From: Candidatus Martarchaeota archaeon | Lineage (GTDB): Archaea; Micrarchaeota; Micrarchaeia; Micrarchaeales; CABMGC01 | Direction: 5' to 3' | DNA: 21,224 nucleotides | Assembly (NCBI GenBank): GCA_023379075.1 | Contig: JAMCSO010000048.1 | Span: 1 to 21,224, forward strand | Shown here: positions 7,515 to 15,408 of the stretch, piece after piece | Layout: every line of letters begins with the position of its first letter | How positions within the stretch are numbered: the first letter of the stretch is position 1 | Translations under genes and position numbers: made by a program | The notes under the pieces: generated by a model | What the model saw: only the letters and a program-made list of their open reading frames with translations | The model's database searches: none | What the model was told of the DNA's origin: nothing

Positions 7515-8269
7515 TAATGGACACAAACGCGATTTATGTTTTATGGCTTAGGGACATTAAAAGATTTGTGAGGGCCAAATCAAGGATCATAGGCATGCTC
7601 ATGATGCCAATATTCTTCATGGTTGGGCTGGGTCTGGGCTTCAACAACCTGATACACCTAAGCAGCGGAAGCTACCTTGAATTCGTAATACCTGGAATAA
7701 TAGGCATGTCGTTGCTCTTCACATCCATATCCTCTGGCACTGCGGTGCTATGGGACAGGCAGTTCGGCTTCCTGAAAGAGATACTCGTAACTCCAAATTC
7801 TAGGACATCTGTTGTTATAGGAAGAATTGCGGGGGGTGCTACGACAGCTATGCTGCAGAGCATACTAGTAGTTCTTGTCGCTTTGCTGATAGGATTCCAG
7901 ATCCACATCTCAGCATCAACCATCATGGCATTTGTATTCATGCTCCTCATAGCTGCAACCTTCATCAGCCTTGGCCTCACCTTTGGAGCACTCATAAGCG
8001 ATTTCCAGGGCTTCCAACTGATAACTAGCTTCGTTACGTTCCCAATCTTCTTCTTGTCTAACAGCATCTTCCCATTGAGCAGTTTGCCAGTGTTTATTCA
8101 ATATATATCTTACATCAATCCATTGACATATGGGATTGATGGCTTGAGAGGAACGCTTACTGGCTCATCGTCTTTTCCATTGCTAATTGACCTTGCGCTG
8201 GTGCTGCTCTCAACAATAATAATGATATTCATAGCATCATACGCATTCAGCAAGACAGAACCAAGCTGA
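7511..8269 (+). CDS. ABC-2 type exporter, membrane subunit (DrrB-like)
   Basis: Permease partner of the preceding ATPase. The 252-aa product has the six-helix ABC-2 architecture: a cytoplasmic N-terminus with an RDIKRFVRAK segment, a first helix about 26-48, and further helices about 56-75, 98-125, 132-158, 165-185 and 225-245. A conserved FLKEILVTPNSR segment follows helix two, which is typical of DrrB/NodJ-like proteins. SNSIFPLSSLP and INPLTYGIDGLRG near the C-terminus match the ABC-2 consensus, where NPLTY-x-x-DG-x-R is usual. The gene starts inside the stop codon of the ATPase, so equal expression is expected. Confidence 0.93.
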   Translation: MIMDTNAIYVLWLRDIKRFVRAKSRIIGMLMMPIFFMVGLGLGFNNLIHLSSGSYLEFVIPGIIGMSLLFTSISSGTAVLWDRQFGFLKEILVTPNSRTSVVIGRIAGGATTAMLQSILVVLVALLIGFQIHISASTIMAFVFMLLIAATFISLGLTFGALISDFQGFQLITSFVTFPIFFLSNSIFPLSSLPVFIQYISYINPLTYGIDGLRGTLTGSSSFPLLIDLALVLLSTIIMIFIASYAFSKTEPS

Positions 8270-8317
8270 ACATGAAACGAATAAATAACTTAAGAGGCAA
8301 TGTATGATAGTGATAGT

Positions 8318-8491
8318 ATGTCAGAGATAGTGGTAAAGTCTGCAAAGAACGGACCAAACATAGTGACAATAGATGGAGAAGTAAAGGCAGCCTTCTGCAG
8401 ATGCGGGCATTCTAAAAAGAAGCCGTTTTGCGATGGAGCCCACAGAAGCAAAAATTTTGAGGCTGATGAGGCAGAGACCAAGGTACTCTGA
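8318..8491 (+). CDS. Small CDGSH-type iron-sulfur protein
   Basis: A 57-aa protein carrying one CDGSH signature, C-R-C-x-x-S-x-x-x-P-F-C-D-G-A-H, which binds a 2Fe-2S cluster through three cysteines and one histidine. It is likely a soluble electron-transfer or redox-sensing protein; the single domain without a membrane anchor is the prokaryotic form. An earlier in-frame ATG at 8300 would add six residues (MYDSDS). I prefer 8318 because GTGAT (8310-8314) lies three bases before it and a TATA-like AATAAATAAC (8279-8288) would place the transcript start near 8310. It is convergent with the FKBP gene. Confidence 0.85.
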   Translation: MSEIVVKSAKNGPNIVTIDGEVKAAFCRCGHSKKKPFCDGAHRSKNFEADEAETKVL

Positions 8492-8585
8492 CCCTCGTCG
8501 TCTTTTCCTTTAAGGATATGCAGCGAGAAAGCCTGGCATGCTTACAATAAGCTAGGGGGCCGGTGGCTGTCAGTGTATTAAGATA

Positions 8586-8601
8586 TGTGGTTTCTACCAC
8601 A
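8586..8601. terminator. Hairpin in the convergent gap between CDGSH and FKBP genes
   Basis: TGTGGT (8586-8591), TTCT loop, ACCACA (8596-8601): a perfect 6-bp stem with a 4-base loop between two converging genes. Position fits a bidirectional terminator, but there is no T-run on either side. The rest of 8492-8687 shows no gene that I can support. Confidence 0.3.
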
Positions 8602-8687
8602 GCTTGGTGTGATTGCGACGGCATTCGGCTCAGTTACAATCATATCCAACTCTCCCTTTCCCAGGAAATTCAGAGCCCAAGTATACA

Positions 8688-9227
8688 TTAGGATTTTGTT
8701 ATGTTCTCTACAGTTATATTGAATATGAGAGTCTTCCCTGCAAGAGGAGGATTAAAGTCTATTGTAGCATTTCCTCCACTGATATTAGTAACTATTCCCT
8801 GGATTTGCTGGCCGCTGGTAGACTGCTGTGTCACTACGGATCCGATCTTTATTTGGGAGCTCTGATTGCCGAACTTTGAGAGAGGCACCTCTACTATCAG
8901 TGAGGGATTGACTGGCCCATATGCGTCGTTAGCAGGTATTGTTACTGTCTTTGACTCTTTTAGTTTCATTCCCAATACTGCCTGATCAAAACCAGGTATT
9001 ACTTGTCCGGATCCTACTGTAAATTGAAGCGGCTGTCCGCCAACGTTTGAATCAAATACCGTGCCATTAGTAAATGTGCCAGTGTAAAATACATCCACTG
9101 TGTCTCCATTCGCCACTGTTGGCGATGTGTTGTTTGTTGCCATGTATATACCAATTATTGCAGCTGCTGCTATTATCAGAATTATTGAAAGGTAAAGCTT
9201 GTTTCCAAGAATTGACTTTTGATCCAT
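8688..9227 (-). CDS. Membrane-anchored FKBP-type peptidyl-prolyl isomerase (SlyD-like)
   Basis: Catalyses cis-trans isomerisation of prolyl bonds, here on the outer face of the membrane. Residues about 11-30 form one hydrophobic N-terminal anchor, followed by a Thr/Asn-rich linker. The FKBP core shows VDVFYTGTF, VFDSN, the QVIPGFDQAVLGMK segment and an AYGP turn, all active-site landmarks of the family. The second half has a short flap-like insert with VTNISGG and then DFNPPLAGKTL, matching the DFN-PLAGK block of SlyD/archaeal FKBPs. No cysteine or metal-binding tail is present. On the reverse strand a GGTATAAATTC TATA box lies about 40 bases before the ATG. It probably helps fold surface or secreted proteins. 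Confidence 0.93.
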   Translation of the reverse strand: MDQKSILGNKLYLSIILIIAAAAIIGIYMATNNTSPTVANGDTVDVFYTGTFTNGTVFDSNVGGQPLQFTVGSGQVIPGFDQAVLGMKLKESKTVTIPANDAYGPVNPSLIVEVPLSKFGNQSSQIKIGSVVTQQSTSGQQIQGIVTNISGGNATIDFNPPLAGKTLIFNITVENITKS

Positions 9228-9303
9228 AGAATCAACTTATAGATATGCTAACACAAAGAATTTATACCTTAAACAGATCTCAGATAAAATAAAAACATGA
9301 AGT

Positions 9304-9711
9304 TTACTCTGTTGTCTTTCCGTCAAATTCCTCCGGTCTTCTCATTGCTTCTGATTTTGTCTTTCTAACAACCTTGTCCATATGTTCTGGTGGCGAATAA
9401 ATAGTATAGAACTGTAGATCCTTTTTGGTTGAAGTGTTTATTATGTTATGTCTTGCGCCTGCAGGGACTATTATCGCACTTCCATCTTTTACTGGACGTT
9501 TTATTCCGTTTATGACAGCGGTTCCGATACCGGATTCAAACCTGAAGAACTGATCCCTATCTTCATGCATCTCCTCGCCTATCTCTTCCCTGGGCTTTAA
9601 GTTCATCAGGACAAGCTGGCTATGCTCTGCAGTATAAAGCACCTTTCTAAAATTAGTATTTTTCTTTGTCTCTTTCTCAAGATCAACATTATATCCCCTT
9701 TTCCCCTTCAT
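9304..9711 (-). CDS. Single-domain cupin-2 protein
   Basis: A 135-aa beta-barrel protein of the cupin-2 superfamily. Metal-ligand motif 1 reads EEMHEDRDQFFRFESG (His and Glu ligands), and motif 2 reads GSAIIVPAGARHNIINT with its histidine. The C-terminal YTIYSPPEHMDK segment is typical of a widespread small-cupin family of unknown substrate. It may be a metal-dependent dioxygenase, isomerase or binding protein; the sequence does not say which. It is transcribed from its own promoter, with a CCTATAAATAA TATA box about 35 bases upstream, giving a short leader. It is adjacent to, but not operonic with, the FKBP gene (76-bp gap with a separate TATA for FKBP). Confidence 0.87.
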   Translation of the reverse strand: MKGKRGYNVDLEKETKKNTNFRKVLYTAEHSQLVLMNLKPREEIGEEMHEDRDQFFRFESGIGTAVINGIKRPVKDGSAIIVPAGARHNIINTSTKKDLQFYTIYSPPEHMDKVVRKTKSEAMRRPEEFDGKTTE

Positions 9712-9733
9712 AAAACCACTGACTTTACATCGT

Positions 9734-9759
9734 ATAACATTTATTTATAGGTTATGCGT
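9734..9759 (-). promoter_or_regulatory. Cupin promoter with TATA box and cdc48-like GGTTATGCGT motif
   Basis: Reverse-strand TATA CCTATAAATAA (9741-9751) lies about 35 bases before the cupin ATG. Abutting it is the 10-mer that reads GGTTATGCGT on the plus strand (9750-9759), identical to 631-640 before cdc48. ATAAC (9734-9738) and GTTAT (9751-9755) make an inverted repeat around the TATA. The remainder of 9760-9964 shows no gene or RNA that I can support. Confidence 0.45.
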
Positions 9760-9964
9760 CATTTTTTTTCTTTAAGTGCTGCAAGGCAGAGGTTCTTAAC
9801 AGGAATAATTCTTTGGAAATGCGATGAAGAAGCCAGTGTAGTTTACCCTCTTTGTAACATTTGCAAAGTTAATTGATGATTGATTAGAACCAAGGTCAGT
9901 GAAGAAGATTATAGGATAACGTTGAAGTGATGAGTTGTAGTAGTAAGGAAAGAGATTTCTGTTC

Positions 9965-11167
9965 TTAGGCTAACCTTTTCTGGTAGAACTGATGCTTTAA
10001 TAAGGTGCTGCTCTTTATCCATTCTGTCACGGGTATGTCTAGCTTTGTTGATGCGTAGTTTAGCGCTTCTTTGAGGCTTGGGAAGTGTTTGGGAACGCCT
10101 TTCAAAGTCTCTCTCACATGTTCCCTTACGTTCCATACTCCTACGGGCATGATATAACCTTCGTGAACCTCTCTCATGATCAGAACCTTTGCTTGGGATT
10201 TGAGCTTGTCTAATAGCTCAGATACGGCAAGTCTTGCAGCATAGTAACATCCGCCTATCTCTGCATAGGTCTTCCTGCCATCATAAGGCTCGTATGACGC
10301 ACCTATATCTATTGCCATACCACCGGGATTCCAGGAAGTATTTGGATACCATGCTTCGATAGATTCATACTCCCATTCCCCAGGAATCATTATTATTATC
10401 CATCTGTTGTCAAGAGCTACGCTCTCGAAAAGCATTAGGCTGTCTATCGGCTTGCTCTCCTTTATTGTCTTGAGCTTGTATTTTGAGAGAGTGTCGTCAA
10501 CAGCAGTTATCCCCCACCGTGTAGGTACGAACTTCCTATTCTTTCTTATGCCTATTGCTCCGGAAGAAAGAGCTTTCTGAATCTTTGAGACAAGAACGCC
10601 CTTTTCATACAACTCTATAATGGCTTTTGTGGCATTCATTGCAGTATCAAAATGAGCGGCCTCGACTTTTTGGTTTGCCTTGGTGTTTCCAAGGCTCATT
10701 TCCTTCATCTGCGCACTTGGACCGAATGGCTGGCTGTTTTCACTGAAACTAACATTCAATGAAGGCTTATACTTAAGCATTGCATCTACATCGGTACATT
10801 TGTCAGCTATTGCAAGCTCACGGACCATATCCTCAACTCTTCCATCTATCGAGTTCGCCTTTGTTTTATGCATTCCTCTGACAAGAAGCGATCTGTATTC
10901 TACAATCTCAGGTATGCTCTTACCAACCCACTGCTCAGGAGTTCCCATTACCATTGTATCTCCAAATTGTGGAGGTATGAGTGGACCAATGAAAACGTTT
11001 GGGTAGCCTATTCTTCCAACAAAGATGTCTGGAGGAGACGATCCAGCTATCTCGTCTTTCTGAATCAGCTCTAGGGTCTTGAACCTGTAATAGCGCTTGA
11101 TGAAGGAAGGGTCGCGCATATTGACATATACTGAATTGTCTCTGCGGACATTGTAGTTGTACTGCAT
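9965..11167 (-). CDS. nre: Nre-family DNA repair protein
   Basis: Archaeal Nre protein, implicated in repair of DNA damage in concert with PCNA. Landmarks: AGSSPPDIFVGRIGYPNVFIGPLIPP near residues 41-66, MGTPEQWVG, then the C-terminal Nre domain with FVPTRWGITAVDD, IGGCYYAARLAVSELL and HEGYIMPVGVWNVREHVRE. The 400-aa product lacks the N-terminal four-cysteine zinc finger that I expect in this family. The frame stays open upstream of the ATG for a few dozen codons and contains one Cys followed by FIPSPHIL, but has no obvious start. The C-terminus ends QKRLA, where a PCNA-interacting Q-x-x-hydrophobic-x-x-aromatic box could be expected but is cut short. It lies 52 bp downstream of the ACT-like gene, probably in one transcript. 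Confidence 0.92.
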   Translation of the reverse strand: MQYNYNVRRDNSVYVNMRDPSFIKRYYRFKTLELIQKDEIAGSSPPDIFVGRIGYPNVFIGPLIPPQFGDTMVMGTPEQWVGKSIPEIVEYRSLLVRGMHKTKANSIDGRVEDMVRELAIADKCTDVDAMLKYKPSLNVSFSENSQPFGPSAQMKEMSLGNTKANQKVEAAHFDTAMNATKAIIELYEKGVLVSKIQKALSSGAIGIRKNRKFVPTRWGITAVDDTLSKYKLKTIKESKPIDSLMLFESVALDNRWIIIMIPGEWEYESIEAWYPNTSWNPGGMAIDIGASYEPYDGRKTYAEIGGCYYAARLAVSELLDKLKSQAKVLIMREVHEGYIMPVGVWNVREHVRETLKGVPKHFPSLKEALNYASTKLDIPVTEWIKSSTLLKHQFYQKRLA

Positions 11168-11219
11168 GCCAACCCCAATAAGGATATGTGGAGAAGGAAT
11201 AAAACACTTTTGAGAACGC

Positions 11220-11807
11220 TCACTCCAATGAGGATAAAAGAGAATATATCTTGAGCGCGTCGCTCTTCTCCACTATGAGTATTGTCTCTGTGTAAAAGGA
11301 TATGAATTCCTTAACGTTTATCTTTTGCTGTGCGAGAAGTGATGCAAGGTATGCCACTACACCAGAAGTGCTCTCTATATCCTCGCTTGAGCGTATAATT
11401 ATTGCTGAGGCATCAGAATATTGTTTTAGGAGATCTGCCTTTTTCAGCAATCCCTTTTGTGGCTCTTCTCTGAACAAATATACATAAAGGCCATCTGCGC
11501 CTATCTCGACCATCGACTTTGTATTTATCCTGTTCTTCGATATAGCTACGGAGACTCCGTCTGTCAGGCTTACGCGGCTTTTATGCAACAATGACAGGAT
11601 GTTCTTCTCTTCCCTCTTCTCTCGTGACCCCATCTCAATTGCATATCTCCTCAACGCAGCCTTTACCGCATTTGCATTATGAATTCCAGTATCTTTGCAT
11701 ACAATACGAGACATCTTGCTCAGGTTGACAATCCCTTTCCCGAGAGCCTCAAGCACGTAGGGCTTATTCCTCAAGTATCTCCTTACCTCCTCCGCAATCT
11801 TTTCCAT
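11220..11807 (-). CDS. HTH-plus-ACT-like regulatory protein
   Basis: A 195-aa protein whose N-terminal about 65 residues are helical (MEKIAEEVRRYLRNKPYVL, then a LSKMSRIVCKD helix pair), resembling a winged-helix region. The C-terminal about 60 residues (GVVAYLASLLAQQKINVKEF, then ETILIVEKSDALKIYSLL) have the beta-alpha-beta pattern of an ACT ligand-binding domain. That combination suggests a small-molecule-sensing regulator, but I cannot name the ligand. I chose ATG 11805-11807 rather than the in-frame TTG four codons earlier, because MEKIAEEV is the natural helix start. It is the first gene of a probable transcript with nre and is divergent from the GNAT gene. Confidence 0.7.
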   Translation of the reverse strand: MEKIAEEVRRYLRNKPYVLEALGKGIVNLSKMSRIVCKDTGIHNANAVKAALRRYAIEMGSREKREEKNILSLLHKSRVSLTDGVSVAISKNRINTKSMVEIGADGLYVYLFREEPQKGLLKKADLLKQYSDASAIIIRSSEDIESTSGVVAYLASLLAQQKINVKEFISFYTETILIVEKSDALKIYSLLSSLE

Positions 11808-11819
11808 TTTAAACCACAA

Positions 11820-11916
11820 TAATTACATTTGATATGTATCATATAATACATTTATGTAACAATTATATAAATGTTTTTAAGTTATATTATATGCATATAG
11901 AAAATTAAATGATTAA
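11820..11916. promoter_or_regulatory. AT-rich divergent promoter region
   Basis: Nearly pure A/T with a TATA box for each direction. GTTATATTATAT (11881-11892) lies about 30 bases before the GNAT ATG on the plus strand, predicting a leaderless transcript. TGTATTATATG on the reverse strand (about 11841-11851) serves the ACT-like gene. GATACATATC-like dyads around 11831-11845 could bind a regulator. Confidence 0.45.
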
Positions 11917-12492
11917 ATGCATGGACTTGCTGCGTCGGCAATTTTGCTTGAAAAGGAGCACTTGAGAGAGGCAGTTAGGATACGCCCCGCAAGGCGCTCG
12001 GATCTGCAAACAATATTGCAATTGGTAAATGATGAGGCTGAGAAGACATCAGGACTTGCAGTTCGTAGGGTCTCGTGTGAGGAAGTCGAATCATGGGTTG
12101 ACTCAGATCTCTCTTATGTCGCAGAATTTAACAACAAGATAGTAGGGCATCTTGGCATCAGCCTATGGGAGAAATTAGGATATGGCGAACTGAGATCATT
12201 CGTAGTAACCGAGCAATACCGGAATATTGGGATTGGATCCTTCTTACTCTCACAGGTTATAGATTATGCAATAGATAACCTTTGCATAGACGTCATTATA
12301 GCATTCAGAAGCAGAGATATAACTATTGGTGATGGAATATTCCGCTCGCTTGGGTTCACTGAGGTTCTTTTCAGCAAACTTCCATGCCAGGTACAAAGAG
12401 AGAAGGAGAAATCAATAAACAAAAGAGTATACGCGAAGAGGCTGGAGACGATCCTGTGGAGAAGTAAGGGCAAACATAACAATGGAAGATAG
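11917..12492 (+). CDS. GNAT-family N-acetyltransferase, ArgA/NAGS-like
   Basis: Transfers an acetyl group from acetyl-CoA. The GNAT fold begins at about residue 20 (VRIRPARRSDL). The beta-4 strand segment LWEKLGYGELRSFVV is followed by the acetyl-CoA pyrophosphate-binding loop Y-R-N-I-G-I-G (101-107) and a DIIAFRSRDIT-like region, then SLGF near the end. The WEKLGYGELRSF stretch is reminiscent of N-acetylglutamate synthase-type GNATs, so an amino-acid or small-metabolite substrate is plausible, though ribosomal or other protein targets cannot be excluded. The first about 20 residues look like extra sequence, but no better in-frame start is present and the TATA spacing fits this ATG. The C-terminal 30 residues are strongly basic. 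Confidence 0.82.
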   Translation: MHGLAASAILLEKEHLREAVRIRPARRSDLQTILQLVNDEAEKTSGLAVRRVSCEEVESWVDSDLSYVAEFNNKIVGHLGISLWEKLGYGELRSFVVTEQYRNIGIGSFLLSQVIDYAIDNLCIDVIIAFRSRDITIGDGIFRSLGFTEVLFSKLPCQVQREKEKSINKRVYAKRLETILWRSKGKHNNGR

Positions 12493-12540
12493 CTCCATTA
12501 ATATTTTATAGGAATGCATCCAATAAGTCTCTGTGTGTTT

Positions 12541-13635
12541 ATGGATAGCCTTTCATCCAGAGTCAGGAGAGTATTTGAGCATTGTGATAATGATCTGGAG
12601 CAAATAATAATAGTAAATACTGGAGCTGCAGACCCAAATTTCCTTTACCTGAGTGGTTTTACAAGCGGGCTGTTTGAGTATAGTTACCTTCTCATCTCTC
12701 AAGGTTCGGTCACCCTGCTGACTTCGGTGCTTGAGTATGAAACTGCCCGCTCTGAGGCATCGGAGGAAATGGAGGTCATCTGCATAAATAACTCAAAGGA
12801 GCTCTCCGAGCATCTGGAGAAGTTTGCTGAAGGTAAGAAAATTGGCATTAATGAGGGATTTGTCCCATACCTGACATATAAAGGAATAAAGAAGCGGGCG
12901 AAGCCGAAAAAGATTGTGGATATTTCAGATGCGTTATTGGAAACCAGGATAATCAAAGATGATGAGGAGATTGCGCGCATCAGAAAGGCAGTTGGGATAA
13001 CAAAGCTGGCCCTTGTATTGATACAAAAAGAGTTTGTCGAAGGAATGACGGAGCTACAATTGGCATCAAAATTTGATGGCCTCTCCTCGTCACTAGGCTC
13101 CGAAGAGCCCTCGTTCAAGACCATAGTGTGTTTTGGCAAGAATGCGGCATTGCCCCACCATTTCCCAGATGATACTAAGCTAAGGAGGGGGGATTTTATA
13201 CTTATAGATGCTGGGGCAAAGATTAGGAATTATTGCTCTGATCTCACTAGGACATTCATATTCGGAGAAGAGGTACTTAAAGAGAACGAGGATTACCTCG
13301 AAAAAAAGAGAATGTACGACACAGTGAAGCAAGCACAACTCAAGGCCATAAGGGCGATAAAACCCGGCCTTAAAGGCAAAGATATACATAATATAGCACA
13401 AGAATATATAGACAATGCGTTCTCTGGAGAGTACAGGGGCAGGTTCATACATTCTCTCGGGCATTCGATAGGAATAGAGGTGCATGATGGGCAGGGATTC
13501 TCTCCAAACTCAGACCTCGTACTCAAGCCAGGAATGATAATAAGTGTTGAACCAGGGATATATCTGCCCGGCTTCGGTGGAGTCAGAATAGAAGATGATA
13601 TACTTATAGAAGATGACGGAGCGCTTGTTCTCTGA
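12541..13635 (+). CDS. pepQ: Xaa-Pro dipeptidase/aminopeptidase P-type metallopeptidase (M24)
   Basis: Dinuclear metal peptidase cleaving bonds before proline. A creatinase-like N-terminal domain (about 1-135) precedes the pita-bread catalytic domain. The five M24 metal ligands are visible: D223, D234 (SDLTRT), H308 (HSLGHSIG), E337 (VEPGIY) and E351 (RIEDD). The C-terminus stops soon after this last ligand (DGALVL), about ten residues shorter than usual. An in-frame ATG at 12514 would add nine residues. I prefer 12541 because a TATA-like TAATATTTTATAG (12499-12511) predicts transcription starting near 12532. The stop codon lies only 6 bp before the tRNA-Pro gene, so the tRNA is probably processed from the same transcript. 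Confidence 0.93.
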   Translation: MDSLSSRVRRVFEHCDNDLEQIIIVNTGAADPNFLYLSGFTSGLFEYSYLLISQGSVTLLTSVLEYETARSEASEEMEVICINNSKELSEHLEKFAEGKKIGINEGFVPYLTYKGIKKRAKPKKIVDISDALLETRIIKDDEEIARIRKAVGITKLALVLIQKEFVEGMTELQLASKFDGLSSSLGSEEPSFKTIVCFGKNAALPHHFPDDTKLRRGDFILIDAGAKIRNYCSDLTRTFIFGEEVLKENEDYLEKKRMYDTVKQAQLKAIRAIKPGLKGKDIHNIAQEYIDNAFSGEYRGRFIHSLGHSIGIEVHDGQGFSPNSDLVLKPGMIISVEPGIYLPGFGGVRIEDDILIEDDGALVL

Positions 13636-13641
13636 TCAAAT

Positions 13642-13714
13642 GGGGAGTTCTGCTAGCTTGGTAGGCTTCAGCCTTCGGGAGGCTGCGACCCGTGTTCAAA
13701 TCACGGACTCCCCG
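13642..13714 (+). tRNA. tRNA-Pro, anticodon CGG
   Basis: A cloverleaf can be folded by hand. The acceptor stem is GGGGAGT with ACTCCCC. The D arm has GCT with GGC around a loop containing GG at the usual place. The anticodon stem is CAGCC/GGCTG with the 7-base loop TTCGGGA (T33, anticodon CGG). The variable loop is CGAC, and the T arm is CCGTG/CACGG with loop TTCAAAT. No intron and no encoded CCA. Base 10 is T opposite T25, so the D stem has only three pairs, one of them T-G. No separate promoter is evident after the 6-bp gap from pepQ. Its 3' end is the target of the integrated element described next. Confidence 0.93.
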
Positions 13715-13732
13715 TTTTAAATTTGGGGTTAT
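13688..13732 (+). repeat. attL-like direct repeat (within tRNA-Pro and flank)
   Basis: Exact 45-bp match to 15409-15453; it starts ACCCGTGTTCAAATCACGG and ends in GGGGTTAT. The flank also holds CCCC (13710-13713) and GGGG (13725-13728), which could pair as a weak terminator after the tRNA. Confidence 0.9.
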
Positions 13733-13747
13733 ATATAGAAGCCTCAA

Positions 13748-14292
13748 ATGTTACCTTTTTCTAACATAGTTTTAGCATGGAGAAGGGCTGAGAAAGAGAT
13801 AGTGTACTAGCTCTTGCCAACATCTGCAATCGAGAAATTTGAACTTCTCGGCATAAAAAAAGAACCTGCAGAAAGATCGCTTTACAGGGTCATTCAAAAG
13901 ATAGGCCGGATATTCCCTACGTTGCTGGAAAGATACCAGAACATTATATCGGCAAAGGGATTGACAGAGAACTGCCAGGTTAGTGATTTTTCCTCTTCAT
14001 ATTTTGAAGGAAAGAAAGCGGAGATTGGTGCTCACGGATACTCCAGAGACCACAGGCCAGACAAGAAGCAGGTAACGTGGGGAATAACTACGGGAATTAA
14101 CGGCATCCCCACTGCGCTTACAATACAAAGAGGCAATGTTCAGGACAAACTGCACACGAGAGAAATGTTGAAAGTGTCTATGAAAATCCTCGAAAAGGGA
14201 TCGCTTTTCATGTATGATTGTGGTGGCAATTCGCCATGAGTGAAGGACAAGATTGTAGAAAACGGGTACAACTACCTAAGTTAAAAGGATTA
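13748..14292 (+). pseudogene. Decayed IS transposase, copy 1 (IS1634/IS4-like DDE family)
   Basis: A transposase relic starting 15 bases after attL. From ATG 13748 the frame reads MLPFSNIVLAWRR to a TAG at 13808-13810 and continues in the same frame through LLGIKKEPAERSLYRV, FPTLLERYQNI, DFSSSYFEG, GYSRDHRPDKKQ and TALTIQRGNVQDK to a TGA at 14237-14239. Recognisable sequence (VKDKIVENGYNY) continues a little further and then stops near 14292. The GYSRDHRPDKKQ block and the GN-x-x-D segment are typical of IS1634-type transposases. About half of the enzyme is present and it is not functional. The same family occurs at 16027-16826, where the aligned codon at the TGA is ACG. Confidence 0.82.
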
Positions 14293-14321
14293 TCATATAT
14301 TAAGTATAACTGGTAGATGCA

Positions 14322-15365
14322 TTGTCTTATCTGAATGACCTTGTAGATATTCTGCTTATTGTCTTTAAACCATCAAAAGTAACTTCTAAACAGCTAACAT
14401 CAAAACAAATCCTAAAACTTTACCTTGGACTATGTGCCATAAGTATTCTCATATCAATTCCATTCATCATATATCAAGCAACTACAAATGCACAAGTTAT
14501 AAACATAACTTACTACCCGACTGTCTATCTTATATCACTTTTATCAGGGCTTTTGATTGCTATACCTCTATGTATGTTTATTTTCCAAGCCCTTTTTGGA
14601 TTTTTCTACAATCTATTCAGAATGAAAGGTAATCCTACAAACCAAATTACTCCAGCATTTTATCAAGGAGTATTATTTACACTATTATTAGGAATATTTA
14701 TTGAATTCTCATCAGTTACGTATGCACAAATCAATAACCTTAGAACATATATTAACTTATACATTTACGACTTCTTCTTTTTAGCACTCTTAGTCATAAC
14801 GTTTATTGTAGGTGTAATTGCAATATCAAGTCAGTATAAAATAGATAAAAAATCTGCTTTAAAAGTAAATCTAGCTTCATGGATACTACCAATTTTACTT
14901 ATATATTTACAATTCTCATCTTCATTTAACGGTGTGCAAATGCCAATGTTTCTGCCAGGTCCGATAATGCCTGGACCAACGGTTATAAGTTGTTTTACGT
15001 CATTTCCAGGTGACAGTGGACAGTATGGACATTGTAATAATTTCTATATAGCATATAATTCTACTGTAAGTTTTGAGTTTACCCAACTCGTAGCACCCGT
15101 CATATACAATGTAAGTTTTGCCTGTATCTTAGATTTTGTGCCATCCTATAATACGAGCGTAAATAAGAATTTCTTTGTATTAGCTCAAAAATCAATGTCT
15201 AGAAATCAATCTATTACAGTAAATGGAGTCCCATGTTATTATTCAAATAATTCAACAAGAGATTACTCAGTAGATGCCGGCAATTTATGGATAAGTTATT
15301 CCAATACCACAAATAGTCAACCAATTTACGTTTCTTATGGTGAATTTCTTGTGCAGGCCCCTTAA
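14322..15365 (+). CDS. Five-helix membrane protein with cysteine- and sequon-rich ectodomain (element cargo)
   Basis: I do not recognise a family with certainty. The 347-aa product has five hydrophobic helices at roughly 29-51, 65-97, 113-137, 146-168 and 181-200, in a Yip1-like layout. A hydrophilic C-terminal domain of about 145 residues is predicted outside the cell. That domain has four cysteines (in SCFTS, GHCNN, FACIL and PCYYS), enough for two disulfides, and at least six N-x-S/T sequons, so it is probably a glycosylated surface domain. The start is TTG at 14322, near-leaderless after a TATA-like CATATATTAAG (about 14294-14304). Codons are markedly more A/T-rich than the neighbours (two 60-base lines counted by hand gave 25% and 32% G+C), fitting foreign origin. 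It is the only intact gene of the element. Confidence 0.8.
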   Translation: MSYLNDLVDILLIVFKPSKVTSKQLTSKQILKLYLGLCAISILISIPFIIYQATTNAQVINITYYPTVYLISLLSGLLIAIPLCMFIFQALFGFFYNLFRMKGNPTNQITPAFYQGVLFTLLLGIFIEFSSVTYAQINNLRTYINLYIYDFFFLALLVITFIVGVIAISSQYKIDKKSALKVNLASWILPILLIYLQFSSSFNGVQMPMFLPGPIMPGPTVISCFTSFPGDSGQYGHCNNFYIAYNSTVSFEFTQLVAPVIYNVSFACILDFVPSYNTSVNKNFFVLAQKSMSRNQSITVNGVPCYYSNNSTRDYSVDAGNLWISYSNTTNSQPIYVSYGEFLVQAP

Positions 15366-15368
15366 AGC

Positions 15369-15400
15369 GTGTTCAAATGCAAACCAAGCAATCCCCTTTT
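15369..15400 (+). repeat. Degenerate second copy of the tRNA 3'-end motif before attR
   Basis: GTGTTCAAAT (15369-15378) and CCCCTTTTA (15393-15401) repeat, with altered spacing (24 instead of 18 bases), the GTGTTCAAAT and CCCCGTTTTA landmarks of attR 44 bp downstream. The intervening bases do not form a T stem. It may be a diverged att remnant or recombination arm; chance is possible. Confidence 0.35.
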
Positions 15401-15408
15401 ACCATTAT

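Noticed and set aside
9874..9935. TGATGA-like boxes suggesting a C/D box guide RNA
   Set aside because: TGATGA occurs at both ends but no CTGA D or D' boxes are placed to complete a guide RNA.
13808..13810. In-frame TAG in transposase copy 1 as a possible pyrrolysine codon
   Set aside because: The gene also has a TGA and is truncated, so ordinary decay explains it; no pyrrolysine machinery is seen.
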